A stretch of DNA of 64,000 bases from Methanolinea sp. (GCA_018263335.1 JADFCY010000001.1:62001-126000); one strand, 5' to 3'. Counted from the first letter of the stretch, positions 9,838 to 19,147 are shown. Notes: a model not told the origin generated them from the letters alone. Program-made: numbers and translations.

Positions 9838-10593
9838 ATGAATGCACTTGAGGCCCTGTACCTGGTCCATTCCGGTCTTCCAAGGATGGGACCGGGAAGC
9901 AACGAATGCACGACCCGTGCCTACCGCTCTGTCCGTCTTGAGTCCTCAAATCCCCTCATCGTCGATACCGGGTGTAGCTCGGGTGCGTCAGCCCTGGTGC
10001 TCTCGCGCCTGTCCGGCGGGACAGTCATCTCAGTCGATTCCTACAGGCCTTTCCTCCTCGATCTGAGAGCGCGTGCCTGGGCGTTCCTTGGGCCCCGTCA
10101 GGGCGGCATACAGCCAATACAGGCATCGATGGGCTCGCTTCCCCTCCGGAAAGAGTGTGCCGACCTCATATGGAGCGAGGGGGCAATTTACCTCATGGGG
10201 TTTGAACAAGGCCTCGCCTCATGGCGACCCCTCCTCAAAAAAGGCGGGTCCCTTGTCGTTTCCGAGGTGACGTGGCTGAAGAGCGAGGTTCCGGAGCAGA
10301 TACGCTCGTACTGGGCAGCGAATTATCCAGGAATTGCAACAGATGCCTCGCACAGGGATACGATTGCAAGGTCCGGGTTCGTGCTCCAGGACTCTTTTCC
10401 CCTGCCCCCGTCTGCCTGGTGGAACTACTACCGGCCCCTGCAGGGACGGATGAGGAAGTTTCGCCGTGAGTATGCCGATGATGCCATCGTCCAGAAGGTC
10501 CTTGACGAAATCGACGAGGAGATCGGGATGTTTGAGAGATTCCAGGCTTTCTACGGCTATGTCATGTACATAATGGAGAAGCCGGATGCATGA
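9838..10593 (+). CDS. Class I SAM-dependent methyltransferase
   Basis: 251 residues with motif I LIVDTGCSSGASALVL (Rossmann glycine loop), VISVDSYRPFLLDL (motif II acidic residue), SLPLRKECADLIWSEGAIYLMGFE (motif IV/V) and LLKKGGSLVVSEVTWL (post-motif). The start at 9838 has GGGTGA eight bases before it; an ATG at 9814 is also in frame. The 3' end overlaps the glycosylase gene by 8 bp, so they form a unit. Substrate unknown. The D-x-G-C-S form of motif I, instead of the usual G-x-G-x-G, is slightly divergent but common in small-molecule methyltransferases. Confidence 0.8.
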   Translation: MNALEALYLVHSGLPRMGPGSNECTTRAYRSVRLESSNPLIVDTGCSSGASALVLSRLSGGTVISVDSYRPFLLDLRARAWAFLGPRQGGIQPIQASMGSLPLRKECADLIWSEGAIYLMGFEQGLASWRPLLKKGGSLVVSEVTWLKSEVPEQIRSYWAANYPGIATDASHRDTIARSGFVLQDSFPLPPSAWWNYYRPLQGRMRKFRREYADDAIVQKVLDEIDEEIGMFERFQAFYGYVMYIMEKPDA

Positions 10594-11131
10594 AGACCTG
10601 AAAGATTCCGGCAGAGAATCCGGGCTTCCTCCCCTTCTCGGCGCTTCTCCCGGAGTTCTTGTCCTGGGAAGCTTTCCAAGCAGGATGTCCCTTTCCACAG
10701 GGCGATACTATGCCAACCCGCGGAACCACTTCTGGAGTGTGATGCGGGAACTGCTCTCTCTTGAAGGGGAAGGGATACCTGCATGGGAGAAGGGGCTGAC
10801 CGACGCGGGCATTGCCGTCTGGGACGTGATCGCCTCGCGAAGATACCAGCAAGGGAGCTTGGACCGCGACATCTGCGGCGAGGAGGTACATGATCTCCCG
10901 GGGTTTCTCACTACTCATCCGACCATTCGGTGCATATGTCTGAATGGCGGGAAGGCACACGAGTCATTCAGGAGGGCCATGCGTGCGATGCCTCTCCCAT
11001 CCTCGATACGAGTCTGCCCGCTCCCCTCGACAAGTCCTGCCAACGCGCGGTATACCCTGCAGGAAAAGATCGCCAGATGGAAGGTACTCCTGGAATACCT
11101 CGGGCAGGAAGGGATGCGTGTATCCCATTAA
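10586..11131 (+). CDS. Uracil-DNA glycosylase superfamily, family 6-like (hypoxanthine/uracil-DNA glycosylase)
   Basis: 181 residues. VLVLGSFPSRMSLSTGRYYANPRNHFWSV carries the GSFPS active-site loop and the NPRNHFW segment typical of family 6 hypoxanthine-DNA glycosylases; CPLPSTSPAN near residue 150 is the second loop (LPSTSPAN), which contacts DNA. The family, described from Methanosarcina, removes deoxyinosine and other deaminated bases, starting base-excision repair. The start overlaps the upstream methyltransferase by 8 bp, suggesting co-translation. Assigning it to hypoxanthine instead of uracil is by family resemblance. Confidence 0.82.
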   Translation: MHEDLKDSGRESGLPPLLGASPGVLVLGSFPSRMSLSTGRYYANPRNHFWSVMRELLSLEGEGIPAWEKGLTDAGIAVWDVIASRRYQQGSLDRDICGEEVHDLPGFLTTHPTIRCICLNGGKAHESFRRAMRAMPLPSSIRVCPLPSTSPANARYTLQEKIARWKVLLEYLGQEGMRVSH

Positions 11132-11136
11132 AAAAA
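11130..11136 (-). terminator. Oligo-T terminator after aIF1A
   Basis: A run of seven A on the plus strand, i.e. seven T on the transcript of the leftward aIF1A gene, starts just after its stop codon. T-rich tracts are the usual intrinsic terminators in archaea. Confidence 0.5.
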
Positions 11137-11140
11137 GTGC

Positions 11141-11416
11141 CTACAGGTACCGGTTCCTTCGCAACCAGTCGACCTGCGGCTTCGTGTATCGGTAAGAGAT
11201 GTCGCACTTCTCGTCCTGGAAGCTCCACGGGGTGATGATGAGCGTGTCCCCCTCGCGGATCCACGCCCGCTTTTTTATCTTGCCCTTGATCCTCCCCATG
11301 CGGGTCACCCCGTCAATGCACCGGACCTTGATGTGATTTGAGCCAAGCATCAGCTCGGCAATGGCAAATTGTTCCCGGTTTCTTTTTTTGGGCAGCCGCA
11401 CGCGGATGGTCTCCAT
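11141..11416 (-). CDS. Translation initiation factor aIF1A
   Basis: 91 residues, an S1/OB-fold factor binding the ribosomal A site during initiation. Recognisable strings are VRLPKKRNREQFAIAELMLGSN at the N-terminus, KVRCIDGVTRMGRIKGKIKKRAWIREGDTLIITPW through the OB fold, and QDEKCDISYRYTKPQVDWLRR at the C-terminus, which together are diagnostic of eIF1A/aIF1A. It is a single-gene unit on the minus strand; an AT-rich TTATAAAA lies about 55 bp upstream of the ATG, giving a leader of roughly 30 nt. This gene alone places the window in Archaea. Confidence 0.95.
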   Translation of the reverse strand: METIRVRLPKKRNREQFAIAELMLGSNHIKVRCIDGVTRMGRIKGKIKKRAWIREGDTLIITPWSFQDEKCDISYRYTKPQVDWLRRNRYL

Positions 11417-11814
11417 TCCCGGCGGTGCCGTCTCGTCTACTACTACCTCTTCGTTCCTGTCTTCTCTTTTATAATTACTAATAGGTCAGCAACTCCAATG
11501 GGAACAATTTTTTATCCCAGTGCGTTATCTATAGGCATTCCTCCCTTATACCTATGATCATGACTGCGCTCATGGTGCGCCCTGCAACAGGCCCGATGCA
11601 TGGAGATGCCAGAGGTATATTCATTGGAACCCCGTGAAGAATCGGCAAGCCCTTCCCGTGCCGGTTGTCCATGAACTCCCTGCCATCCGGTTCTGCTCTC
11701 ACTGAACGGATCATTCCCTTGCCGGAAGGGGTTTGCCCGATTGGACCAGTATTCAGGCGAGAGAAAGATGTCCGGATTTTTCCACTGCGTTCAGGTTATG
11801 GGATTTTTCCTGTC
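11417..11814. other. Intergenic stretch upstream of aIF1A, no gene seen
   Basis: These 398 bp contain the aIF1A promoter (TTATAAAA on the minus strand around 11468-11475). The rest has no frame with gene-like composition and no recognised structure; it ends at the 3' end of the sensor kinase gene. Confidence 0.4.
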
Positions 11815-13914
11815 TCATAATGCCTCGCTGTCACCAAGGGTAAAGTAGAACGTAGCCCCCTTTCCAAGCTCCGATTCCGCCCAGATCTTCCCTCCATGCT
11901 TCTGGATGATCCGCTGGACAATGGCCAATCCTACACCAGTGCCTTCTATGCGGGGATCGTTGTGGAGTCGCTGGAATACCCCGAAGAGCTTGCCGTAATA
12001 CTTCATATCAAAACCAATCCCGTTGTCCCTGACATAGTAGACTGTCCCTTCGTTTCTGACACGCGCGCCTACTTCAATTTGCGGCTTTTCCGTTGTATGG
12101 GAAAATTTCAGGGCATTTGATATCAGGTTTGCAAAGACCTGCCTGATCAGGGATCGGTCTGCAGTGCAGGCAGGGAGATCTCCAATGAGAAAAGTGACGT
12201 CTTTTCCCTTCAGATCCTCCTTCATCTCGCCAAAGACTTCGGCGACGATCAGGGCAGGCTCCACGCGCTCCCTGTGGAGTGAAACCCTGCCTGTCCGGGA
12301 GAGGTTGAGGAGGCCGTCAATCAGCAATGACATCTGGAGGATATTCTGCCTGACCAGGGTGATGAGGCGTTGCTCATCAGCCGTCAGTTTTTTCCCTGAC
12401 TCCATGAGGAGAATGCTGGAGAAGCCGTCAATAGCCCTGAGGGGTGCGCGGAGATCATGGGAGACGGAGTATGTGAATGATTCCATCTCCCTCGTGGCAT
12501 GCTCAAGTTCATTCGTCCGCTCGCTCACCCTCAGTTCCAGTTCCTCGTTGAACCTGCGTATCTCCTCCTCAAAGCGTTTTCTCGCGGTGACATCGCTTAT
12601 CACCCCGACAATATAATCGTTGCCTGCGGGGTCGGTATAGAGGGTCTTTTTCGTCAGGATCATATGCTGCTGGCCGCTTGCATCGGTGAAGGGCTCCTCG
12701 TTGATATCCTCCTTGCCCGTGGAGAATACCCATGCATCTCTCTCCCGGAACACTTCTGCCTCGCTTCTGGGAAAGAAGTCATAATCTGTCTTTCCGATCA
12801 GGTCTTCCCTTGAATGGCCGAGAAAACGGCAGAATGCCTCGTTGAGTATCACCCAGCGGCTGTTACGATCCTTGACAAAGACGGGGTCAGCGATCGAATC
12901 GATGATCTTATCCAGGTGGTTTCGGGCAATCGTCAATGCCTCCTCGGCCCGGCGCCGGTCTTCGAGCTCCTTTTGCAATTCCCTGGTCTTCTTCTCCACC
13001 TGGTACCGAAGCGCCCATGACCATGAGAATACTGCAAGGAGTAAGAGGGCTACCGGGGTGAACAGGGAGAAGAATAGTGTTGACCAGTCAGGGACATCAG
13101 GGCTCTCCGTGGTCACAAACCATTTTCTGAAGAGAGATTCGAACTCCCCTGATGCCCTGATTCTCGCAATCGCTTCACGGACCGCGGGCGCCATGCTCCC
13201 ATCATCCCCAAAAAATGCAAGTCCGTAGATTCCTGATTGGCGGGGTCCTTCGGTAAGGCCGATACGCCCCGACCCCGTCCTCGCCAGGACAAATTCTGCC
13301 TGCCTGATGTCCAGGATGGCTGCATCGCCAAGCCCCATCCCAAGGCGTGTCAAGCCGTCGATCGTATGGGAGACACGGACCGGCGTCAACAGTGCCAGGT
13401 ATCCCTCATCCGGGCGCACCATTGCCCCTTCCTGAGGCACGAACAGGATGCTGCCTGGCGCAAGCGCCCCGGAGTGCCGCTGGTCCCCTCTCATGTACAG
13501 CCCATACTCAACAGGCATGAGGACTACAAGGTCTGATTTCCCCCCGGGAGAGTCTTGTGTAAAGATCGGCTCGATAGTCACCCCCTCGTAGAGGTGCCAG
13601 GGTTCTCTTGCCTGGAACTTCACAGTGATTGGCCTGCCGGTCTCCCTTGCAATGGCGGCAGCAAGATCCGGTATAAATCCTCCAGGGTTCCCGGCTGAAT
13701 CCATGAATTCGTAGGGGGGGAGATTGTCATGGACAAGAATGAGGGTATCTCCTGCAGTTCCTGCCTGGAGGCCCGGAATGCAGAGGAGGACCAGGAAAAA
13801 TATCGCAGGTGCTCTCAGGAACTCAAAACCATGGCTATCCCGGTGATAATCCCTGATATGACTCTGATGTCTTTCCCCCCGCCAGGCACTTCCCACACCA
13901 GATGGTTGTGCCAT
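11815..13914 (-). CDS. Sensor histidine kinase with periplasmic solute-binding sensor domain and PAS domain
   Basis: 699 residues in the order signal/anchor (about 35-52), SBP_bac_3-type solute-binding domain (about 55-270), transmembrane helix (about 283-303), short coiled coil, PAS domain (about 333-450), second coiled coil, HisKA (H486 in SVSHDLRAPLRAIDGFS) and HATPase (NLISNALKFS N-box, DNGIGFD G1, GTGVGLAI G2). The extracellular domain would sense a small organic solute. No response regulator lies next to it. The N-terminal 30 residues before the signal have weak codon bias, so the true start may be a later non-ATG codon. The gene is single and leftward. Confidence 0.9.
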   Translation of the reverse strand: MAQPSGVGSAWRGERHQSHIRDYHRDSHGFEFLRAPAIFFLVLLCIPGLQAGTAGDTLILVHDNLPPYEFMDSAGNPGGFIPDLAAAIARETGRPITVKFQAREPWHLYEGVTIEPIFTQDSPGGKSDLVVLMPVEYGLYMRGDQRHSGALAPGSILFVPQEGAMVRPDEGYLALLTPVRVSHTIDGLTRLGMGLGDAAILDIRQAEFVLARTGSGRIGLTEGPRQSGIYGLAFFGDDGSMAPAVREAIARIRASGEFESLFRKWFVTTESPDVPDWSTLFFSLFTPVALLLLAVFSWSWALRYQVEKKTRELQKELEDRRRAEEALTIARNHLDKIIDSIADPVFVKDRNSRWVILNEAFCRFLGHSREDLIGKTDYDFFPRSEAEVFRERDAWVFSTGKEDINEEPFTDASGQQHMILTKKTLYTDPAGNDYIVGVISDVTARKRFEEEIRRFNEELELRVSERTNELEHATREMESFTYSVSHDLRAPLRAIDGFSSILLMESGKKLTADEQRLITLVRQNILQMSLLIDGLLNLSRTGRVSLHRERVEPALIVAEVFGEMKEDLKGKDVTFLIGDLPACTADRSLIRQVFANLISNALKFSHTTEKPQIEVGARVRNEGTVYYVRDNGIGFDMKYYGKLFGVFQRLHNDPRIEGTGVGLAIVQRIIQKHGGKIWAESELGKGATFYFTLGDSEAL

Positions 13915-14063
13915 GATGTAAATAAGGTGTGCCTGTCATGTCCAAGGGGAGGGTTCCACCACAAAATATATTCATCATTTTCGCATTATGCTCATAAGAG
14001 AATTCCCTCCCATTCATCCCCGTTAGGCCTTATTCAGGGAGATTGATTGAGACTGGTTTCCCC

Positions 14064-14549
14064 ATGAATACAAAGAAGATTTATTACCAGGTGTTGATTA
14101 CCGCCATCTTCGGATCTCTCGCCTACCTGACCCGGGCCCTGAACCTCATCACTCCTCTCGGGGGCATCTTTGTCCTTGATCTGCGCGATTTCTTCGTCGC
14201 AATCGGGTCTGCAATCGGGGGATTCGGTCCGGGACTGGTAATCGGCCTTCTCGCCGGCATTCCCGCAAAAATACCCCTGATCGATATATCGTCATTCTGT
14301 ATTGCCGGAGCTTGTGTGGGGTATTTTTCAACGAGGTTCTACCGGAAGGGGATCAATGTTGCCTATTCTGCGATCTTCATGCTTACCGGATACGCCGTGG
14401 CGCTCGCGATGGCATGGTATTTCGGCCTCATGCAGGTCTCTACCTTCCTTGTCCTCAGGGCACTCATATGCACCCCGGTCAACGTTTTTATTCTCTATAA
14501 TCTCTTCAATACCTATCCCACCATCATTGCCGAGGCAAGATACGGGTAA
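14064..14549 (+). CDS. Small polytopic membrane protein, ECF S-component/LytS-like
   Basis: 161 residues with five to six hydrophobic helices and short loops (TRALNLITPLGGIFVLDLRDFFVAIGSAIGGFGPG...). The glycine-rich helices, a conserved-looking DLRD and IGSAIGGFGPGLVIGLLAGI, resemble substrate-binding S components of ECF transporters or the 5TM region of LytS-type sensors. No ECF ATPase or T component is nearby, so the role is open. I chose the ATG at 14064; a TTG start seven codons earlier is possible. It ends just before an oligo-T terminator. Confidence 0.55.
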   Translation: MNTKKIYYQVLITAIFGSLAYLTRALNLITPLGGIFVLDLRDFFVAIGSAIGGFGPGLVIGLLAGIPAKIPLIDISSFCIAGACVGYFSTRFYRKGINVAYSAIFMLTGYAVALAMAWYFGLMQVSTFLVLRALICTPVNVFILYNLFNTYPTIIAEARYG

Positions 14550-14552
14550 CCC

Positions 14553-14560
14553 TTTTTTTT
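14553..14560 (+). terminator. Oligo-T terminator
   Basis: Eight consecutive T begin four bases after the stop codon of the small membrane protein gene; a standard archaeal T-tract terminator. Confidence 0.5.
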
Positions 14561-14639
14561 ATCTCCTGGGTATGTCGTCCCCAACCCAAACGGCATCCCC
14601 CATGGCAACCATTATCCGCTCATATTTTGAAATTTATTC

Positions 14640-15422
14640 ATGCATTCAAGGGTATTTTTTTGCCTCTTGCTGCTCCTTGTGGTGGGATGCCTGGCGTTCT
14701 CCGGGTGCCTCGCCGCTCCCGCACCAGAGGAACCCGTGCCTGAAACGCACACCCACGCACCAATAACGGTCCAGACCACGTCCGTTCCCATTGTCGAGAC
14801 CCCGACCCCAAGACCCACTCCAACCGCAATCGGGCTCTCAAGCGAGGATATCAATCTCCATTTCATGGACGTGGCCTTCGGGGGAGGAAACCTCTTCCTC
14901 GAGCGCCTTCCCCTCTCCTCAAAGAGGACGACCATCTCGCTCAACGCGGGGAGGGAATCCGACAAGGTCCTCATCGAATTGTTCACGGTGAAGTTCAATC
15001 TCCTCTCACAGTCAAACAAGCTCTTTGAGAATACAAAAGAGGGGCAGACAGGCGATATCCGCATCAAGTTCCTCCCGCCCGACGGGTTGAAGGCAATCGA
15101 CCTCACGTCAGAGATGGGGTGGCTGAACCAGGAATACACCCGAGGCGGGATCACATGCGCCAAGATCAAGGGGTATGATATCTACCTGAATTCGGAAATG
15201 GAGGGAGACATGCGTGACCATTACATCCTCCGTTCACTCCTCTACACTCTCGGGTTCAAGGGCGCCACCCTCCGTTACCAGGACAGCATCTTCGCGTATC
15301 CTGAGAATACCGTGACCGAGCTCTCGTTCTTGGACGAGAAAGCGCTCCAGGTGATGTACGGCCTCGGCATGGACAACGGGATGAGGGTCGAGGACGTCAA
15401 GCGGGTCCTGTTCTTCAGATGA
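14640..15422 (+). CDS. Lipoprotein with DUF2927-like domain
   Basis: 260 residues. A lipoprotein signal (hydrophobic core then LAFSGCLAAP, with C23 as lipidation candidate) is followed by a Pro/Thr-rich spacer (about 24-65), typical of cell-surface tethers, and a globular domain (about 70-260). The end of that domain, RDHYILRSLLYTLGFKG...DSIFAYPENTVTELSFLDEKALQVMY, resembles DUF2927, a matrixin-like fold; the HExxH zinc site of active peptidases is not present (DHYILRSLLY stands in its place), so it may be catalytically inactive. Family call is by pattern only. It is followed by a T7 tract at 15436-15442. Confidence 0.55.
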   Translation: MHSRVFFCLLLLLVVGCLAFSGCLAAPAPEEPVPETHTHAPITVQTTSVPIVETPTPRPTPTAIGLSSEDINLHFMDVAFGGGNLFLERLPLSSKRTTISLNAGRESDKVLIELFTVKFNLLSQSNKLFENTKEGQTGDIRIKFLPPDGLKAIDLTSEMGWLNQEYTRGGITCAKIKGYDIYLNSEMEGDMRDHYILRSLLYTLGFKGATLRYQDSIFAYPENTVTELSFLDEKALQVMYGLGMDNGMRVEDVKRVLFFR

Positions 15423-15844
15423 CCGGCATTGACACTTTTTTTCCTGCACGCTGATGATCTCCTTTTCCCAGGAAGAGGTGTTATGCAGGTGGCGGGCATG
15501 CCATGGGCCATGCCCGATCCCTGCCAGAAGATGCCCCATGGGAAGGCCCCGGCGAACATGGGGTTTCGAGGGCGATCGTGTACGACCCCGCAGTGTGCAT
15601 GACGACCACTTCCCTTCATACAGCACTCACTGACTTTGGGGTATAAGCCGGCAATCACCGCGGTTTCGCTGGCACAGCATGGGAGTTTCAGGTCAGGCGA
15701 GTGGCCCTCTTGCCGCTGGAGAGTCTTTCCTGACAAAGGAGTGACAGAAAAACCCGCCATGCTGCCTGCAGATCCCAATATGCGGAAACCGGCAGGTTTA
15801 TCCTGATCCTCTCCCGATCCCAAATCGACACGAGGTATCATACC
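15423..15844. other. Intergenic region with T-tract and inverted repeat, no gene seen
   Basis: 422 bp. It opens with a T7 terminator (15436-15442) for the lipoprotein gene and contains one clear inverted repeat, CGGGCATG / CATGCCCG at 15493-15500 and 15509-15516 with an 8-bp loop that itself contains CCATGG. The frames crossing it do not look like protein. The promoter for the downstream flavoprotein gene should lie at the right end, but I see no strong TATA. Confidence 0.4.
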
Positions 15845-16528
15845 ATGAGCATCAAGGTTCTCGGGTTGAATGCGAGTCCGAGGGGAAATGAGAGCAGGAC
15901 CCTTCAACTGGTAAAGGCGGTGCTGGAAGGCGCACGATCTCTTGGCGCCACCACCGATATCGTGGACGTCTACTCGCTCAAGATTGGTTACTGCACCGCC
16001 TGCACGGCCTGTTATGCGAGTGGCGAGTGCACCCTCTGCGATGACTTCCCTGACCTCTTCGAGCGGATGATGGATGCGGACGGGATCGTGCTCGGCGCCC
16101 CGAACTACATCGATTCCATCCCTGCCCCGATGAAAGCGGTCTTTGACCGGATGGCAGATGCCGTCCACTGCCGCATGTTCACCGGCAAGTACGGCTGTTC
16201 CGTAAGCACTGCAGGAGGCCCGAATTTTGGCCCGATCGTGGATTACATGAATTATGCCCTCAGTTCCTTTGGCGCGATCACGGTTGGCGGCGTAGGGGTC
16301 TCGGTGGGAAGAGGCCTTCAGGCACTTCCTGATGCAGAAGAGAAGGCACGGGCCCTCGGGCAGACCCTCGTCAGGTCGATCAAGGGAGAGATTCACTACC
16401 CTGAGCAGGAGGAGATGCAGAGACAGCGCCGCGAGTATTTCCGCCAGCTCATACTCTGGAACAAAGACAAGTGGACCCACGAATACGAATGGTACGAGAG
16501 GATGGGGTGGATCGACGAGAAGGCATGA
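15845..16528 (+). CDS. Isf-like iron-sulfur flavoprotein (first copy)
   Basis: 227 residues with a flavodoxin-like FMN fold: SPRGNESRTLQLVKAVL is the FMN phosphate loop, and GAPNYIDSIPAPMKAVFDR the second flavin loop. The compact cysteine motif C-x2-C-x2-C-x5-C (in YCTACTACYASGEC, about residues 49-62) matches the 4Fe-4S site of Methanosarcina Isf, an electron carrier between ferredoxin and acceptors such as peroxide or oxygen. The C-terminus is extended (HEYEWYERMGWID). A paralogue with the same motif lies at 40257. It is followed by the DUF169 gene after 25 bp, likely one transcript. Confidence 0.85.
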   Translation: MSIKVLGLNASPRGNESRTLQLVKAVLEGARSLGATTDIVDVYSLKIGYCTACTACYASGECTLCDDFPDLFERMMDADGIVLGAPNYIDSIPAPMKAVFDRMADAVHCRMFTGKYGCSVSTAGGPNFGPIVDYMNYALSSFGAITVGGVGVSVGRGLQALPDAEEKARALGQTLVRSIKGEIHYPEQEEMQRQRREYFRQLILWNKDKWTHEYEWYERMGWIDEKA

Positions 16529-16553
16529 GACTGCCCGAAGAAGCGTGATTCAC

Positions 16554-17333
16554 ATGGATCCTGCATTTCGCGACCGTTTCATCCGGCTCTGGCGGGAGTA
16601 TTTCCCTGGTGCGGAGCTCCCTGTCACCTTCGAGGTCACGGATGAAGACAGGGGGGTCGAAAGGGCCCCCGCCCCCAGGGGATGGCGATGCGTAGTCTGC
16701 GACCTCGCGAGAGTCCGGAAGGGGAGGTCACTCGTGTTCGGGGAGGACTCTCTCTCGTGCAGCGGGGCAAAATACTACATGGGATATGTCGAGGAGCGGG
16801 CTCCCGATTTCCGCTTCTTCCTCTCATGCGGCAAAGCCGGCTTGGTGCCGGGCGAACGGTACAAAAAGACCCCGGAGATCGTCGACGAAATGGTGAAGCG
16901 GGGGACATTCCTCCCTGCCAGGGGACGCCATTACCTCTTCAGGAGGTGGGATTCCCTCAAAACCGAAGACCACCCGGACGTGGTGATCTTCTTTGCAAGG
17001 GCAGAGGTGATCGCCGGCCTCTTCACCCTCGCGAATTACGATCGTGCGGACCCGCACGCCGTCATCTGCCCGTTTGGATCAGGGTGCAGCGCCATCATCC
17101 ATCACCCGCTTTGCGAGTCCAGGGCAGAGTGCCCAAGGGCCGTGCTCGGGATGTTTGACCCCTCTGCCCGTCCCTGCGTTCCCGTAGACGTGCTGACGAT
17201 GGCAATTCCCATGCGGATGTTTGTGCCGATGGTCGATTCCATGGAGGAGAGCTTTTTAATCACCGGGACATGGGAGAAGGTGAAGAAGAAGATCGGGATG
17301 AGTGAAGAGATCTATTCCCTCAAAAGCGAATGA
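16554..17333 (+). CDS. DUF169 family protein
   Basis: 259 residues. The C-terminal half carries the DUF169 pattern, with VICPFGSGCSAIIHHPL and the downstream RPCVPVDVLTMAIPMRMF. Cysteines occur in WRCVVCDLARV, SLSCSGAKY, FFLSCGKAG and CPFGSGC, so a metal or cluster is possible. The function of DUF169 is not established; these genes are frequent in methanogens and other anaerobes. It is 25 bp downstream of the Isf-like flavoprotein, which suggests a shared redox role (inference). ATG at 16554 was chosen; the reading frame upstream of it overlaps the flavoprotein gene. Confidence 0.8.
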   Translation: MDPAFRDRFIRLWREYFPGAELPVTFEVTDEDRGVERAPAPRGWRCVVCDLARVRKGRSLVFGEDSLSCSGAKYYMGYVEERAPDFRFFLSCGKAGLVPGERYKKTPEIVDEMVKRGTFLPARGRHYLFRRWDSLKTEDHPDVVIFFARAEVIAGLFTLANYDRADPHAVICPFGSGCSAIIHHPLCESRAECPRAVLGMFDPSARPCVPVDVLTMAIPMRMFVPMVDSMEESFLITGTWEKVKKKIGMSEEIYSLKSE

Positions 17334-17938
17334 TTCCTGAATCCTGGTGGGAATCCGTATATTTTTCCCAAGGACGATTGGTGGAGCGGACAGTGCAGCA
17401 AGAGCGGGCAAGGATGGTAACGCTCTCGATCGTCCCTGCCTTCTTCTCAATACCGCAACGGAATATCACGTCTCATTGGGTGGCCATCTTTCATACACTC
17501 CTCGATTGCGGGGGCTAACCTACCCGCTGCCCGTCTACCGGTGGAGAGAATGTGCCGTTCACCCCTCCAGGCTGCCTGAACTGCTCGCCGGGGTGTCCAT
17601 TCTTTTCTTCAACCGATTTTGATGGTGAACCCGCAAGGATCATATTCGGGTATCCGGGCGGCGGCCCGGTCTCCTGGTGCATCGCGGCGTTCCTATTCAA
17701 AGAATGATATGGGGTATGCCAGGCGGGGTCGTTCCTCCAGGCCACGGCATGATCGCCCAGTGTTAATGGTTTTCCGTGCTGGCACGTCTGGTTGCACTCT
17801 GCCAGAAACGCGGCGAAGATGCGTAAATACCGTCGATAACCGCATTTTTTTCAAGTGAAGCCGCTCTGATAAGAAGACGCAATTGATTGGGTTGAATCCT
17901 TTATGGGTAAAAAAATGTGTTGAACCTTCGTCCTCCCC
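17334..17938. other. 605-bp intergenic region between convergent genes, nothing recognised
   Basis: Both flanking genes end here, so no promoter is required. Short frames on both strands are rich in Arg/Pro/Ser and lack domain-like sequence; I see no tRNA or clear inverted repeat. The right end is AT-rich and probably terminates the leftward ABC operon. It could be a remnant of a lost gene. Confidence 0.35.
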
Positions 17939-19147
17939 TCACTCGGCACGCAACGCCTCGATTGGATCAAGACTCGACGCCCGCCATGCAGGATAGACAC
18001 CGGAGATGACACAGATGACGATGCCGACCAGCATGGCGGAAGGGATATAGACCAGGCTTGGAGGGGAGAAGAAGTAGTCCGTGCTCCCTACCATCGCGAG
18101 GACCACCACCCACCCGATTGCAAGGCTGAGTATCGCGCCGATGGTTGCCCCGATGACCCCAAGTATCACCGACTCGTAGATGAACATCTTCCGGATCTCG
18201 GACTTCTGGGTCCCGATACTCCGCATGATGCCTATCTCCCTGACCCTTTCTGTCACCGACATCATCATGACGTTGAAGATGGAGGTGGCGGCAACGAGGA
18301 GGGATATCCCGGCAATCGCCATCACGAAGGTGGTCATGGTCGAGAGCGTCGAGGTGATGCTCTCGAGCATCCGGCTGCTGTCCTGGATGGTCACGGTCTC
18401 TTCCTTCCTGTTCATCTTCTCGAGGATTGCTGACTTGACCTTCTGCGTGTCGTTGATATCGCTGAGGATGACATTCACCTGGTTGTATTCCCCTTCTCTC
18501 CCATAGATCCCATTGAAGAGTTTCTGGTTGGCGATGATCGCGGAATCGGAGTTGACGTCCATTGACATCCCGCGCTCCTCGAGGATTCCAACCACCCTGA
18601 CCGTCGTGGTCCCTCCTTTGTCAGGATCGCCGATATCGATCCTGCTCCCCGTCTTAAGGGAATACCGGCTGGCAAGGGTAGGGCCGATCACGACCGAACT
18701 CGTGCTCTTCGGGAATGTCCCCTCAGAGAGGGAGAAGATCGAGGGGATCACCTTGTCGTCCAGGCCATACACCGTGGCCCTTCCTTTCCTGTCTCCGACC
18801 TCTATCCTGTCCGATTCCGACTGGACTCCGTACACGAGTCCGTATTTCTCCGCGATCTTTGTTATCTCCCTGAATTCTGACTCTGTAATGAATTCATCAC
18901 CACCTCCGGATGCTCCGCTTCCTCCCGGCCCGCCCCCGAATCCTGCTCCCCCGGTATATGCCCTGACCACGAGGTTGTTTGCCATAGAGGAGAGTTCCTC
19001 GGTGACCGAGAGGGTCATGTTCGCTCCCATCATGCCCATGGAAGAGATGGCCACCACGCCGATCACGATGCCGAGTGCGGCAAGCACCGAGCGAAGGAAG
19101 TGGATGCGGATGCTCCGCAACGAGAGCGAAAGGATGACGTCCCTCAT
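17939..19147 (-). CDS. ABC transporter permease, MacB/FtsX type
   Basis: 402 residues: N-terminal helix (about 18-40), a large extracytoplasmic MacB-PCD domain, then three C-terminal helices (about 275-400) with NVMMMSVTERVREIGIMRSIGT and the terminal PAWRASSLDPIEALRAE, both hallmarks of the FtsX/MacB fold. MacB-type systems do not transport through a channel; they use ATP to drive movements outside the membrane. A glycine/serine-rich insert (about 66-84) early in the outer domain is absent from the paralogous permeases at 57-61 kb. It overlaps the ATPase by 4 bp and is last in a three-gene operon. Confidence 0.9.
   Translation of the reverse strand: MRDVILSLSLRSIRIHFLRSVLAALGIVIGVVAISSMGMMGANMTLSVTEELSSMANNLVVRAYTGGAGFGGGPGGSGASGGGDEFITESEFREITKIAEKYGLVYGVQSESDRIEVGDRKGRATVYGLDDKVIPSIFSLSEGTFPKSTSSVVIGPTLASRYSLKTGSRIDIGDPDKGGTTTVRVVGILEERGMSMDVNSDSAIIANQKLFNGIYGREGEYNQVNVILSDINDTQKVKSAILEKMNRKEETVTIQDSSRMLESITSTLSTMTTFVMAIAGISLLVAATSIFNVMMMSVTERVREIGIMRSIGTQKSEIRKMFIYESVILGVIGATIGAILSLAIGWVVVLAMVGSTDYFFSPPSLVYIPSAMLVGIVICVISGVYPAWRASSLDPIEALRAE

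Noticed and set aside
15493-15516. Inverted repeat considered as a transcription terminator
   Set aside because: No T-tract follows on either strand, and a T7 tract already ends the upstream gene; kept only as a noted repeat.
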